A DNA stretch of 64,000 nt from Moorella sp. Hama-1. Its GTDB lineage: Bacteria > Bacillota > DSM-521 > Neomoorellales > Neomoorellaceae. Below the pieces are notes generated by a model, which saw only the letters and a program-made list of their open reading frames with translations, made no database searches and was not told where the DNA came from. The position numbers and the translations under genes are program-made. Each line of letters starts with the position of its first letter. Positions within the stretch are counted from its first letter, which is position 1. This document shows, in pieces, positions 35,837 to 44,876 of this stretch. Where the stretch lies: assembly GCF_023734095.1 (NCBI RefSeq), contig NZ_AP024620.1:3034501-3098500 (forward strand), written 5' to 3'.

Positions 35837-37237
35837 TTATTCCCCGGCAGCAGCGCCGGCCATAATCGCCCGGGCGGTAATAACCCCGGCGGCCGAAGCC
35901 TGGGCCAGGCCCCGGGTAACCCCGGCGCCGTCGCCGGCGGCAAAAAGCCCGGGGATATTCGTCTCCAGTTCCCGGTTTAAATTTAACCGGGAAGAGTAGA
36001 ATTTCACCTCTACCCCGTACAGGAGGGTATGGCGGGAGTAGATCCCGGGCGCGATCTTATCCATGGCCTGGAGCATTTCAATAATGGCCGTCAAGTGCCG
36101 GTAAGGGAAGACCAGGGAGAGGTCCCCCGGCGTCGCCTCCGTCAGGGTCGGCGTAACCAGGCCCTTCTCCAGGCGATCGGCTGTGGTCCGGCGACCGGAA
36201 AGGAGGTCCCCCAGGCGCTGCACCAGGACGCCGCCGCCCAGGAGGTTGGCCAGCTGGGCTACATAACGGCCGTAGGCTATGGGCTCTTTAAAGGGCTCGG
36301 TGAAGGTCTTGCTCACCAGCAGGGCAAAGTTGGTGTTATCCGTCCGTTTCTCGGCATAGGAATGGCCATTGACCGTCACCAGACCCTCGTTGTTCTCCAG
36401 CACTACTTCCCCGTAGGGATTCATGCAGAAGGTCCGCACCCGGTCGTCAAACTTCCGGGAGTAAAAGATAAACTTGGATTCGTAGATCACCCTGGTCAGG
36501 TGATCCATGACCGCCGCCGGTACTTCCACCCGGACACCGATATCCACCGGGTTGACGGCCAGCTTCAGTCCCAGTTTACCGGCTACCCGGCGCAGCCAGT
36601 CGGAGCCTTCCCGGCCCGGGGCCAGGACGACATAGCGGGCGCTAATCTCTTCCCCTTTACGGGTGACTACCCCGGTGACGCGGTTGCCCGCCACCAGGAT
36701 CTCTTCCACCGCCGTATCGGTCCGCACCTCGACCCCGCGTTCCTCCAGGTAGTCCTTCATGGCCTGGAGGATCTCCTGGGTGCGGCCGGTACCCAGGTGG
36801 CGGATGGGTGCCGGGATCAACTTCAGGTCCGCCAGGACGGCCTGGCGCTGGATATCGACAATCCTCTCGTCATCGGGGCTGCCGTAAACCTTATCCGGCG
36901 CCCCGAAGTGGAGGTAGACTTGATCAACGTATTCTATCAGAGCGGTAACATCACGCTGGGGTACATACTCACTGAGCCAGCCGCCCACCTCCGGCGACAG
37001 GGTCAGCTTGCCGTCGCTAAAGGCCCCGGCTCCCCCCCAGCCGGATACCACCGAGCAGGGGTTGCAGTGCAGGCAGCTGGAACGTGTCTCCTGGGATGGG
37101 CACAACCGGCGTTTTAAACCGTGACCCTTCTCGAGGATCAGCACCTTGAGGCCGCTGCGCTGCCGCACCAGCTCGAGGGCCGTAAAAATCCCCGCCGGGC
37201 CGGCGCCGACGATGACCACATCATATTTTTGCGCCAT
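35837..37237 (-). CDS. NAD(P)/FAD-dependent dehydrogenase of unknown substrate
   Basis: 466 residues from ATG 37237 (GGAGGGG upstream). The dinucleotide-binding fold is at the N-terminus (YDVVIVGAGPAGIFTALELVRQ), then CPSQETRSSCLHCNPCSVVSGWGGAGAFSDGKL, a cysteine-rich block typical of this uncharacterised FAD-dependent family. FAD is closed by GLFAAGDGAGVTRGLAQASAAGVITA at the C-terminus. The family is widespread in anaerobes, with no established reaction. A good promoter lies upstream, and purA is downstream on the same strand. Confidence 0.85.
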   Translation of the reverse strand: MAQKYDVVIVGAGPAGIFTALELVRQRSGLKVLILEKGHGLKRRLCPSQETRSSCLHCNPCSVVSGWGGAGAFSDGKLTLSPEVGGWLSEYVPQRDVTALIEYVDQVYLHFGAPDKVYGSPDDERIVDIQRQAVLADLKLIPAPIRHLGTGRTQEILQAMKDYLEERGVEVRTDTAVEEILVAGNRVTGVVTRKGEEISARYVVLAPGREGSDWLRRVAGKLGLKLAVNPVDIGVRVEVPAAVMDHLTRVIYESKFIFYSRKFDDRVRTFCMNPYGEVVLENNEGLVTVNGHSYAEKRTDNTNFALLVSKTFTEPFKEPIAYGRYVAQLANLLGGGVLVQRLGDLLSGRRTTADRLEKGLVTPTLTEATPGDLSLVFPYRHLTAIIEMLQAMDKIAPGIYSRHTLLYGVEVKFYSSRLNLNRELETNIPGLFAAGDGAGVTRGLAQASAAGVITARAIMAGAAAGE

Positions 37238-37311
37238 CCTTATCCCCTCCTCCCCCGGCATCCGGGCAAAAAAATAGCCCCTCCACCGGGATTGCTCAGA
37301 ACAACATTATA

Positions 37312-37340
37312 ATTTTACCAGACCGGAAAAGGGGCGTCAA
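37312..37340 (-). promoter_or_regulatory. Promoter of the flavoprotein-purA unit
   Basis: Minus strand TTGACG, 17-bp spacer, TAAAAT. The start codon lies about 65 bases after the likely transcription start. Confidence 0.75.
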
Positions 37341-37428
37341 GAAAAAGCTTGCGTGCTTTTGCGTGCTTGTCACCGGGCTATAGTATTGTCACTTTATAAG
37401 CGGAATGGGAAAGTGGCATATGGAAATA

Positions 37429-38361
37429 TTAATTTGCCTTCCACAAGCGGCTTTCGTATTTCTCTACGGCCGGGGACGAAACTCCCAGGTTAACCGTAAT
37501 AATTCCCAGGGCTACCAGGGCCAGGCCCAGGATCAGGTTCAGGGTCAGTCTCTCCCCCAGGAACAGAGTGCTGGAGAGGACACCAAAAACCGGCACCAGG
37601 AAAAGATAGACGCTGGTCTGGCTGGCCGGGTAGCGGGCCTGGATGGTTAAAAGAATGGCAAACCCCAGGGCCGAGGTCAGGACCGCGAGATAAAACATCG
37701 TTCCTATACTCGGCAGGGCCCAGGAAAAATGAAGGCCATTTTCAGCCAGGGCAGAAATAAGTAACAAGGCCACAGAACCGTAGAACATCTGGTAAGTGGT
37801 CACCGCCAGTTTATCGTGTTTCTTAAAGGCGGCTTTCAGGTATACAGTAGCCAACCCCCACACTATTGACCCTCCCAGGAGAACCATGATGCCTAGAAAC
37901 TCGGTTCTGGCCAGATGTACCTGCCAGGGGTCAACCACCAGGATAAGACCGGCAAAACCAGTAATCAGCCCGGCCGTCTGCTTCCACGTCAGGCTTTCCT
38001 TTAACAACAGGTACGCCAGGAAGGTAAAGAAAAACGGGTAACTGTATAGTACTACCGAAGTTATACCGCTCTTCACCAGGCTAATGCCGAAATGAAGGGC
38101 CCCGCCCATGATGGTCGTCTGCAGGAGGCCCAGGAGCATCAAAGGCCAGAAATCCCGGCGTTCATGCCAGAACCGGCCCTGGCGCTTTACCACCAGGGGG
38201 TACAGGCAGAGGGCGCCCAGGAAAAAGCGCCAGGCGCCGAAGGCGAGGGGAGGTAGGTAATTAGTGCCGATTTTCATGGCCGGATAAGATAACCCCCAGA
38301 TAAAAGTCACCAGTATCAAAAGGTAGATATCTTTAGCCTTCACGATAACCGCTTCCCTCAT
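37429..38361 (-). CDS. DMT-family (EamA) transporter
   Basis: 310 residues with about ten hydrophobic helices in two EamA repeats. Repeat one: FIWGLSYPAMKIGTNYLPPLAFGAWRFFLGAL. Repeat two: GSIVWGLATVYLKAAFKKHDKLAVTTYQMFYG, ending VPVFGVLSSTLFLGERLTLNLILGLALVALGI. Such proteins export amino acids or metabolites; the substrate is unknown. ATG 38361 lacks a ribosome site; GTG 38343 has GAGGG upstream and may be the true start. It stands alone between two operons. Confidence 0.88.
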   Translation of the reverse strand: MREAVIVKAKDIYLLILVTFIWGLSYPAMKIGTNYLPPLAFGAWRFFLGALCLYPLVVKRQGRFWHERRDFWPLMLLGLLQTTIMGGALHFGISLVKSGITSVVLYSYPFFFTFLAYLLLKESLTWKQTAGLITGFAGLILVVDPWQVHLARTEFLGIMVLLGGSIVWGLATVYLKAAFKKHDKLAVTTYQMFYGSVALLLISALAENGLHFSWALPSIGTMFYLAVLTSALGFAILLTIQARYPASQTSVYLFLVPVFGVLSSTLFLGERLTLNLILGLALVALGIITVNLGVSSPAVEKYESRLWKAN

Positions 38362-38556
38362 GAATAAAAGTCTGATAGGGTCCCCATTAATGAGCGCCCG
38401 CCCGCCATCATGGACCCCCGGGTAAACAACATTTTATATTATACGCCCCCGATCCCGAGGAAGCAATTGTTTTGAACAGATAAATCCAGTCCCCGTCAAG
38501 AAGATAAAAGAAAAACCGCCCACCTGTAAAGGCGGACGGCAATAGCGATCTTCATA

Positions 38557-39825
38557 TCAAGGCAACCGCAGGACGCTGAAGGCCAGCCAGCTGATGACGG
38601 CACCAACGACGGACATGGAGAGGCCCCAGATAAGCATATCCCGGAAGAGCTTCGTCTTATCGGTTTTCTCCCCGGCGTTGGCCAGGAAGACGGCGCCGGT
38701 GGTCGACAGGGGGCTCAGGTCCGTCAGGAAGCCGCAGACAATAATTGCCGAAAGGAGGGGCATTAAGTCCGTACTGCCCAGTTTCTGCAGCAGGACCGGC
38801 GCCAGGGGTAGAAAGGCTGGTAGAATGACACCGGTAGTACTGGCGTAGGCGGAAATCAGGCCCGCTATGAGGCCGGCGACCAGAGTCACTGTCAGGGGTG
38901 TCGAGAATTTAGCGATGATTGAGGCAAAAAGGTCCATGCCGCCGACTTTACTCATGAGCTGCACCAGGACCGTAACGCCGGTGACCATAATGATGGTCCC
39001 CCAGGGCATAGCCTTAATGGCCTTGCCCTCGTCAGCAACTTTCAGCAGGGATAAAATAGCGCCGATCAGGAAGGCGCCGAAACCGATGTCCAGCTTGAAG
39101 AAGAGGGCGCCGATAATCAAAACGGCGACGCCGATCAGGGTAATAATCTGGGATTGGGTAAAGGGCTCCACCTGGAGGTTGGCCAGGGTCTGGCGCTGGC
39201 CGGAATCCCGGGACCGCAAGAGTTTAAGACCGCCAAAGAGGAGATAGGCGATAATGGCTACCGCCGCGTGGCCGATAAACATATTCAGCCAGAGGACACC
39301 GCTGACCCCTGTCAAACCCATCTTCTGGGTTAAACCGGCGGTAATGATCCCTGGGGGCGCTATAGGCGACATAGCCCCGGCCTGGGCGCCGTTGCCGACT
39401 ACCAGGGCCATCAAGAGGGGTGAGATGCCGACTTCTTCCGCCAGGAGCATGGCCGGCGCCGCCATCAGGGCGGAAATGGTAATCTGGCCGGGCCCCATGG
39501 CCGAAAGCCCGAAAGCGACAAAGAAAAAGACAATGGGCAGCAGGGCGACATTACCGCGGACGGCTTTAACGGCGTATTTAGTTATCTTCTCCAGGGTGCC
39601 GTTGACCTGGGCAATGGCGAAGAGGTAGGTTACCCCGGCCAGCATGATAAACAGGCTGGTGGGATAACCCTTAAGGATGGCGTCAATCTTCTCTCCACCG
39701 ATATAATAGCCTACGACCAGGGATAAGCCCATGGCCAGGGTACCAATATTCAGTGAGGTGGTAACACTGATTATAATGGCAATGATCAGGGCAATCAAGG
39801 ATATTACCGGAACAAGACCCTCCAT
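38557..39825 (-). CDS. Dicarboxylate/malonate-type permease (MatC-like, SLC13-related)
   Basis: 422 residues, almost wholly membrane helices. The N-terminus (MEGLVPVISLIALIIAIIISVTTSLNIG, MGLSLVVGYYIGGEKIDAILKGYPTSLF) matches the MatC_N domain. The motif SAMGPGQITISALMAAPAM and the C-terminal TDLSPLSTTGAVFLANA resemble the ion-transporter superfamily. It likely imports a di- or tricarboxylate. AAAAGGAGGGG lies upstream of the ATG. It is the last gene of the sigma-54 cluster, 388 bases after the aconitase-like gene; it probably supplies the substrate of that pathway (inference). Confidence 0.85.
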   Translation of the reverse strand: MEGLVPVISLIALIIAIIISVTTSLNIGTLAMGLSLVVGYYIGGEKIDAILKGYPTSLFIMLAGVTYLFAIAQVNGTLEKITKYAVKAVRGNVALLPIVFFFVAFGLSAMGPGQITISALMAAPAMLLAEEVGISPLLMALVVGNGAQAGAMSPIAPPGIITAGLTQKMGLTGVSGVLWLNMFIGHAAVAIIAYLLFGGLKLLRSRDSGQRQTLANLQVEPFTQSQIITLIGVAVLIIGALFFKLDIGFGAFLIGAILSLLKVADEGKAIKAMPWGTIIMVTGVTVLVQLMSKVGGMDLFASIIAKFSTPLTVTLVAGLIAGLISAYASTTGVILPAFLPLAPVLLQKLGSTDLMPLLSAIIVCGFLTDLSPLSTTGAVFLANAGEKTDKTKLFRDMLIWGLSMSVVGAVISWLAFSVLRLP

Positions 39826-40213
39826 TTAAAAACCCCTCCTTTTATAGCCATATTCCCCATCCTGAAAATAAAGGTCTTCACCATTTTCATCCTTCTGCTG
39901 GTGCCGCGCCAGCGGCATGGGCGTCTAACTAGAAATAATTAGATAATGCAATTCACTACTTTTTCCCTATTTCGTACCCGCTTTCAAAATCGACCGCCTT
40001 CTCCGGATGATATATTAAATTGGCTAAATTTTAGGCATCACCTCCTTTGCTTTTCTACCATTTGCTGCCGGCCCGACAAAAAGCTCCTGCGGTTAATCCT
40101 ACTGGGCCACCGCCGGAATCCGGCAGCTCCATAACCTGTTAGCTTCCGGCACCGGGCCGAGACCACCGCACGCGGCCAGGAAATCTGGGGTGGTAGCGGC
40201 GCGGTACCCTCCC
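39826..40213 (-). other. Leader region upstream of the MatC-like permease
   Basis: 388 bases with no gene. On the minus strand there is a GCCGG/CCGGC hairpin soon after the aconitase-like stop. At about 40039-40050 lies the full ribosome site AAAGGAGGTGATG, followed by a five-codon frame, MPKI-stop. A similar site without a normal gene lies upstream of lctP. Confidence 0.35.
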
Positions 40214-41383
40214 TTAGTTCACCCCTATGGCCCCGGCAGCGGCCGCCCGGCCGGCTGTAAGGGGCGAGGCCAGGTAGATCTCCGCTGCGGCGGCACCCAT
40301 GCGGCCCGGCGTATTGCGGACCGTAGCCGCCAGGGCGCGGTCACCGGGCGCCAGCAGGCCGGCGTGCTGGCCCGGGCAGGGGCCGCAGCCGGGAGGCAGG
40401 ATAATAGCCCCCTGCTCCCGCAGGGCCCGGCCCAGGCCGCGTTCCTCCATGCCGTCCAGGACGGCCCGGGAAGCCGGCACCACCAGCAGGTTCACCTCCG
40501 GGTGGACCGGCCGCCCGGCCAGGCCCGCAGCCAGGGCTTCCATATCCTCCAGGCGGCCGCTGCCGCAGCCCCCCACCAAGACCTGGGTCAGGGGGATACC
40601 GGCCACCTCACGTACAGGGTGAACATTGGTGGGGGCCGGCGGGCAGGCCACCAGGGGCTCCAGGGTGGCCAGATCGATAGAGAGAGCGGCCGGCGCCGGG
40701 GTTTCTTCCGGCGGGACTACCAGGCCGGTGACACCGCCCATTTCCCCAATCAGGTTACAGACACTCATCCTCCCGGCCGGGGAAAGCCGCCAGATGCCCT
40801 CCCCCTGGAGCAGGAGGGCCTTGCCCATGAGGGGTCCGTTACCCAGCCGTCCCAGCAGGGCCAGGCCCAGGTCCCGGGGAGTAGCCGCCGGGCCCAGGGC
40901 ACCCTCCAGGTTGACGACTACCACCCCTGGTACCTTCAAGGAGAGTTTCCCGCCAAGGAGTACCGGGACCAGTTCCTCTGGTGCCAGGGAGAAGGCTAGC
41001 GCCCCTAAGGCCCCGGCAGTAGCCACATGGCCGTCGGCGCCGGCGATAATCGTCCCCGGCCGGGGGGTAAAACGTTCCGCCACCACCTGGTGCAGGACGC
41101 CTTCACCGCGGTAGAAGAGCCCTATACCCTGCCGGCGGGCGAATTCCAGCAGTTCCCGGTGAAGCTGGCGGCTGGCTACCGCCGGCGCCGGCAGGGCGTG
41201 GTCCAGGGTTATGACCACCCGGCCCGGTTCCCAGACCTTCCCGCCATCCGGCCAGGCCGCCAGGATCTTGCCGGCGCTGCCGTCGTGGGCCAGGATGAGG
41301 TCAACGTTAATCGTTATCTCTTCCCCCGGTACCACCTCCCCGCGGCCGGCGGCTGCCGCCAGGGCTTTATAGAAAAAATTCAT
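40214..41383 (-). CDS. Aconitase/isopropylmalate-dehydratase-like large subunit
   Basis: 389 residues from ATG 41383. It aligns in pattern with LeuC/homoaconitase large subunits: VDLILAHDGSAGKILAAW, VVITLDHALPAPAVAS, LFYRGEGVLHQVVAE. The cluster cysteines are GGCGSGR and CGPCPGQHAGLLAPGD, followed by TVRNTPGRMG. The usual GTDSHT block is replaced by GADGHVATAGALGAL. No small (LeuD-like) subunit is next to it. It presumably dehydrates or isomerises a hydroxy-acid; the exact substrate is unknown. Codirectional with the oxidoreductase genes 16 bases upstream. Confidence 0.85.
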   Translation of the reverse strand: MNFFYKALAAAAGRGEVVPGEEITINVDLILAHDGSAGKILAAWPDGGKVWEPGRVVITLDHALPAPAVASRQLHRELLEFARRQGIGLFYRGEGVLHQVVAERFTPRPGTIIAGADGHVATAGALGALAFSLAPEELVPVLLGGKLSLKVPGVVVVNLEGALGPAATPRDLGLALLGRLGNGPLMGKALLLQGEGIWRLSPAGRMSVCNLIGEMGGVTGLVVPPEETPAPAALSIDLATLEPLVACPPAPTNVHPVREVAGIPLTQVLVGGCGSGRLEDMEALAAGLAGRPVHPEVNLLVVPASRAVLDGMEERGLGRALREQGAIILPPGCGPCPGQHAGLLAPGDRALAATVRNTPGRMGAAAAEIYLASPLTAGRAAAAGAIGVN

Positions 41384-41399
41384 CAGGCCACCTGCTCTC

Positions 41400-41807
41400 T
41401 TAGAAAAAGAATTCCGCCAGGACCTGCAGGAGGTTCTGCTGCCGGTCGCCGTCCGTCCCGGTGGCGACGAATTGAAAACCCCGGCCCCTTTCCCCCAGGG
41501 CCGCCCGGTCAATGCCGGCGGCCACGATGGTCCCGCCCGCCTTCAGGCCCCGGGTCACATCCGTCACCGGTAGCAGGCTGTTGTCCATAACCACCACTAC
41601 ATCCGGGCTGCTGGCATTGGCTGAGCGCGGGCGAATAAATTCATTATCAACCCGCACCGTAACCTCCAGGGGCGCCCCCGGCCGGTAGGCGGCAAAGCTT
41701 TCAAAAACTTGAGCGTATTTACCCCGGGTCAGGGCTGCTGCGGCTACCTTGTTGGCCAGGGCCGCCACCGGCTGGCCGTAACGGCCGTGGAAACGGATCT
41801 CCCTCAT
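41400..41807 (-). CDS. 2-oxoacid:ferredoxin oxidoreductase gamma subunit, shortened
   Basis: 135 residues, about 50 fewer than typical gamma subunits. Family pattern: MREIRFHGRYGQPVAALANKVAAAALTRGKYAQVFESFAAYRPGAPLEVTVRVDNEFIRPRS, then PDVVVVMDNSLLPVTDVTRGLKAGGTIV. The normal GRGGQGV motif reads GRYGQPV. The C-terminal third after the GGTI block is compressed. It overlaps the beta gene by 4 bases. Expected to bind CoA in the complex. Confidence 0.8.
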   Translation of the reverse strand: MREIRFHGRYGQPVAALANKVAAAALTRGKYAQVFESFAAYRPGAPLEVTVRVDNEFIRPRSANASSPDVVVVMDNSLLPVTDVTRGLKAGGTIVAAGIDRAALGERGRGFQFVATGTDGDRQQNLLQVLAEFFF

Positions 41808-42676
41808 GACTGCACCCCCTGCCAGGAACGATCGACTGCGGCCTGGAGGGCCGCAACGGCCCCCTCATCCATGTTCCGGAAACGCCCCTGCAGCCGCAGG
41901 TAATCCCGCACCGGCACCCGGTGTTCCGGGATAACCGTCAGCCGGCGCCGGCCGTCTACCTCTTCATAAAGCTGCCACAGGCCACACTCCACGGCCAGCC
42001 GCGCCAGCTGCACTGTCTGGTCCTCCCGGATGCCCCAGCCCTTAAAACAGGGGGCCAGGATGTGGATATAACGGAAACCCTGGATACCCGTAGCTCGCTG
42101 GAACTTCTGGATCAGGTCCAGGGGATAGGCCACCGAGGCTGTGGCCAGGTAGGCCGGGTGGTGGGCGGCCATAATGGCCAGCATATCCTTGCGCGGTGTG
42201 GGTTTACCCGCCGGGGTGTCGGGGGTGGTCGCCAGGTAAGGGGTCACGCTGCCGGCCTGGCCGCCGGTATTCATATAGGTTTCATTATCGTAACAGACGT
42301 GGATGATATTCTCCTGGCGCTCGGCGGCCCCGGTGAGGGACTGGAAGCCGATGTCCGCCGTCCCGGCGTCCCCGGCCCAGGAGACCACGTTAACGTCCTC
42401 AATCCCCTGCACGTCCAGGGCGGCCCGGATACCGGAAGCCACCGCCGGGGCGCACTCAAAGAGGGAGTGATAAAAGGGGACCTGCCAGGCGGTACTGAGG
42501 CCTGAGCCGCCGATGGTGGCCATACAGGAGGCCGGGATACTGATAATGGTCCTGGGGCCCAGGGCCTTCATGGCCTGGCGTACCGCCAGGGCGGCGCCGC
42601 AGCCGCGGCAGCCGTCGTGACCACCGGTAAAGAGTTCCGCCTCCGGTACCTCCGCCGGATTATTAACCAGTTCCAT
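41804..42676 (-). CDS. 2-oxoacid:ferredoxin oxidoreductase beta subunit (TPP-binding)
   Basis: 290 residues. TPP and Mg site: WAGDAGTADIGFQSLTGAAERQENIIHVCYDNETYMNTGGQ. A cluster-type N-terminus, GGHDGCRGCGAALAVRQ, with the conserved C-x2-C, and further cysteines at SIPASCMATIGG and HILAPCFKGWG. The closest pattern is to pyruvate synthase beta subunits. With alpha and gamma it would convert a 2-oxoacid and CoA to acyl-CoA, CO2 and reduced ferredoxin. Confidence 0.9.
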   Translation of the reverse strand: MELVNNPAEVPEAELFTGGHDGCRGCGAALAVRQAMKALGPRTIISIPASCMATIGGSGLSTAWQVPFYHSLFECAPAVASGIRAALDVQGIEDVNVVSWAGDAGTADIGFQSLTGAAERQENIIHVCYDNETYMNTGGQAGSVTPYLATTPDTPAGKPTPRKDMLAIMAAHHPAYLATASVAYPLDLIQKFQRATGIQGFRYIHILAPCFKGWGIREDQTVQLARLAVECGLWQLYEEVDGRRRLTVIPEHRVPVRDYLRLQGRFRNMDEGAVAALQAAVDRSWQGVQS

Positions 42677-42699
42677 CCTATTTCACCTCTTTTACCTCG

Positions 42700-43866
42700 C
42701 TAACTCTGCCGGCCGTACCATTGATAGGCCGCCGGTGGAACCCCACCTGCTGCTTGTTCTTCCACCTCGCCATAAATCCTTATCAGATCTGCGGCACCTA
42801 CATCCCGGCCCCCCAGGCCCAGGATGGAGCTGTAAACGGGAACCACAGCCTGGCCGTAGAGGCTGGCCCGCAGTTCCCGGGCCAGGGCGCCGCCGACGCC
42901 ATAGACAATATTCTTATCCAGGGCGACGACGGCCTTTGCCCTCCGGAGGTTAGCCACCACGGCCGCGGCCGGGAAGGGCCGGAAGAGGCGGATCTTCAGC
43001 AGCCCGGCCTTGAGGCCCTGCTCCCGCAGGGCGTCAACGGCCTCCCGCGCTGTGCTGACCAGGGAACCCATGGCCACCAGGAGGATCTCCGCATCCTCCA
43101 GGCGGTAACCCATTACCGGGCCGCCCCAGTCACGGCCCGTCAGCCCGGCGTAGGCCCTGCTCACTTCCTCCAGGATTCGGCCGGCCCCCTGCAGGGCGGC
43201 GTCCTGGTTATATTTATACTCGGTATAGAGCCCGGGGCCGGTAACAGTGTTTACCGCCAGGGGGTGATCCACGTCCAGGACCGGGCGCCGCACCAGGGGC
43301 AGAAAGGCATCTACCGCCTCCGGTTCCGGCAGGTCTACCACCTCCCGGGTGTGGGATTGGATATAACCCTCATAATGCACCATTACCGGCAGGCGTACTC
43401 CCTCGTCTTCCCCCAGGTAGAAGGCCTGGAGGATGCTGTCCAGGACCTCCTGGTTGTTCTCGCAGAAAAGCTGCACCCAGCCCGCGGCCTCCTGGGCCAC
43501 AGCGTCCCCGTGCTCCGGGAAACGGCTGTGGGGCGCTGCCAGGGCACGGTTGACCACGGCCATGACCACCGGCTGGCGCAGGCCGGAGGTATGGTAGAGG
43601 ACTTCGCTCATATAGGCCAGGCCCTGGGAATTGGTAATCAGGAAGGGCCGCGCCCCGGCCATGGCCGCCCCCAGGCAGGCCGCCAGGGCGCTGTGATCGG
43701 ATTCCACCCGGATAAATCTGGCCTTAAGGTTGCCTTCCGCTATAAACCGGGTTATCTTTTCCATGGCCGGTGCCGCCGGGGTAATGGGGTAGGAGGCCAG
43801 GACCTCCACCCGGGCCAGGCGGGCGGCATGGGCGGCGGCTTCATTGCCGTTCAACAACTGGCGCAC
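42700..43866 (-). CDS. 2-oxoacid:ferredoxin oxidoreductase alpha subunit
   Basis: 388 residues. N-terminal pyrimidine-type domain: LLNGNEAAAHAARLARVEVLASYPITPAAPAMEKI, with the SYPITP signature and FIRVESDHSALAACLGAAMAGARPF. The C-terminal domain is marked by GAAGxIxLLKxRLFRPFP-like sequence (GLKAGLLKIRLFRPFPAAAVV) and ALDKNIVYGVGGAL. The size matches pyruvate/2-oxoacid synthase alpha subunits. The start overlaps no gene; a 146-base gap separates it from the delta gene. Confidence 0.9.
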   Translation of the reverse strand: MRQLLNGNEAAAHAARLARVEVLASYPITPAAPAMEKITRFIAEGNLKARFIRVESDHSALAACLGAAMAGARPFLITNSQGLAYMSEVLYHTSGLRQPVVMAVVNRALAAPHSRFPEHGDAVAQEAAGWVQLFCENNQEVLDSILQAFYLGEDEGVRLPVMVHYEGYIQSHTREVVDLPEPEAVDAFLPLVRRPVLDVDHPLAVNTVTGPGLYTEYKYNQDAALQGAGRILEEVSRAYAGLTGRDWGGPVMGYRLEDAEILLVAMGSLVSTAREAVDALREQGLKAGLLKIRLFRPFPAAAVVANLRRAKAVVALDKNIVYGVGGALARELRASLYGQAVVPVYSSILGLGGRDVGAADLIRIYGEVEEQAAGGVPPAAYQWYGRQS

Positions 43867-44012
43867 TCTTCTTCACTCCTCATGGCAGGCTGGCATCTCC
43901 AGTTCTTACCGCGGTATTACCTTTAGCCTCTTCCCGCTCGCCGAACAGCCGTTACCGCTAAATGCCAGCTGGAATTTTCCTGCTTTCGATGGCAATGGTC
44001 ACTTCCCACTTC

Positions 44013-44300
44013 TCACACCAGGCCGCGGTCGCCGGTATACTCCGGCACCATGGTAATAGCCCGGACAGGGCACTCGACGGCGCAGACGCCGCACCCCTTG
44101 CAAAAATGCAAATTGACCCTGACCTCCCCATCGACTACCGCCAGGGCTGCGTCCGGGCAATACAGCAGGCACTCGCGACAAAGGTTGCATTTTTGAAGAT
44201 CAACAACCGGTCGTTCCTCGCGGATACTGCCCATAGCCGCAGCGGCGGCCATGGTCCCCGGCCGGGCCGATGGTACCACCGGTAGTTCTTTAACTGCCAC
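44013..44300 (-). CDS. 2-oxoacid:ferredoxin oxidoreductase delta subunit (ferredoxin type)
   Basis: 95 residues from GTG 44300, which has AAGGGGGG upstream; longer in-frame versions read through a repeat element. Two [4Fe-4S] motifs: CNLCRECLLYCPD and CKGCGVCAVECPV. It carries electrons from the catalytic subunits. It is the first gene behind the sigma-54 promoter, about 150 bases downstream of the likely start of transcription. Confidence 0.88.
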   Translation of the reverse strand: MAVKELPVVPSARPGTMAAAAAMGSIREERPVVDLQKCNLCRECLLYCPDAALAVVDGEVRVNLHFCKGCGVCAVECPVRAITMVPEYTGDRGLV

Positions 44301-44316
44301 TTCCTGGCCCCCCTTC

Positions 44317-44378
44317 GCAATAAGATGCTTGTAGAAACTGGCTGCGCCAGTTTCTGTTTTTAGCCCACCTCTCATTTC
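44317..44378 (-). repeat. Palindromic repeat copy C (upstream of the delta subunit)
   Basis: A shortened copy (62 bp). The inner hairpin GAAACTGGCTGCGCCAGTTTC is intact, with the outer TCTCATTTC at one end and GCAATAAGA at the other. On the minus strand it runs into GAAGGGGGG, the ribosome site of the delta subunit gene. Confidence 0.8.
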
Positions 44379-44463
44379 TCGCGTTCCCTTGTAGATACTC
44401 GCCCCCATGAAGGGCTCGATCCGGCAAATAAATTAAACTATGTCCCGGTTACTTAATAACTAA

Positions 44464-44480
44464 TGCAAGTTCCGTGCCAG
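44464..44480 (-). promoter_or_regulatory. Sigma-54 (-24/-12) promoter of the oxidoreductase operon
   Basis: Minus strand CTGGCACGGAACTTGCA, a full match to the consensus YTGGCACGRNNNTTGCW. It lies between the divergent PrpR-type activator and the operon it should drive. Confidence 0.93.
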
Positions 44481-44617
44481 GGAAACAGGTTATGGAGAAA
44501 AAGATTCCTCAGAATGGCTCTTTTCCCCGCCGGGCAGGTTTCAGAAAAAATAAAACCCCCGGAGAGGGGGCTAACAGGACGACATTATGTTTCTCGTACG
44601 TTACTATTAAACCCATT

Positions 44618-44629
44618 TGTAACGTTACA
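44618..44629. promoter_or_regulatory. Candidate activator-binding palindrome
   Basis: TGTAACGTTACA, a perfect 12-base palindrome about 140 bp upstream of the -24 element, with a partial second copy CGTACGTTAC at 44595-44604. Position and symmetry fit an upstream activator sequence. Confidence 0.6.
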
Positions 44630-44876
44630 TAGAGTTAACCAAATTCAACGCCGGCGTCGGGCTGACTATGATTTTCGTAAACCAGCTAACACCGCCCAAC
44701 TGATCGCCGGCTTAACCCACCAGGCCGCCCTAACAAACCGAGCAAATAATTCGACACGCCAAAAAGCAGGCAGGAAAATCCCCCTTGGTGACGAATTGTA
44801 ACACTATTAGGCCCCTATGTGTTTCTCTTTCGCAACAGAGCCCTTCCCAGGGGGCCAGCCGCCACCACGAGCGGGC

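Noticed and set aside
43960-44020. Further copy of the palindromic repeat between delta and alpha subunit genes
   Set aside because: Only a short pyrimidine-rich stretch resembles it; no outer or inner pairing, and it is not adjacent to the alpha start.
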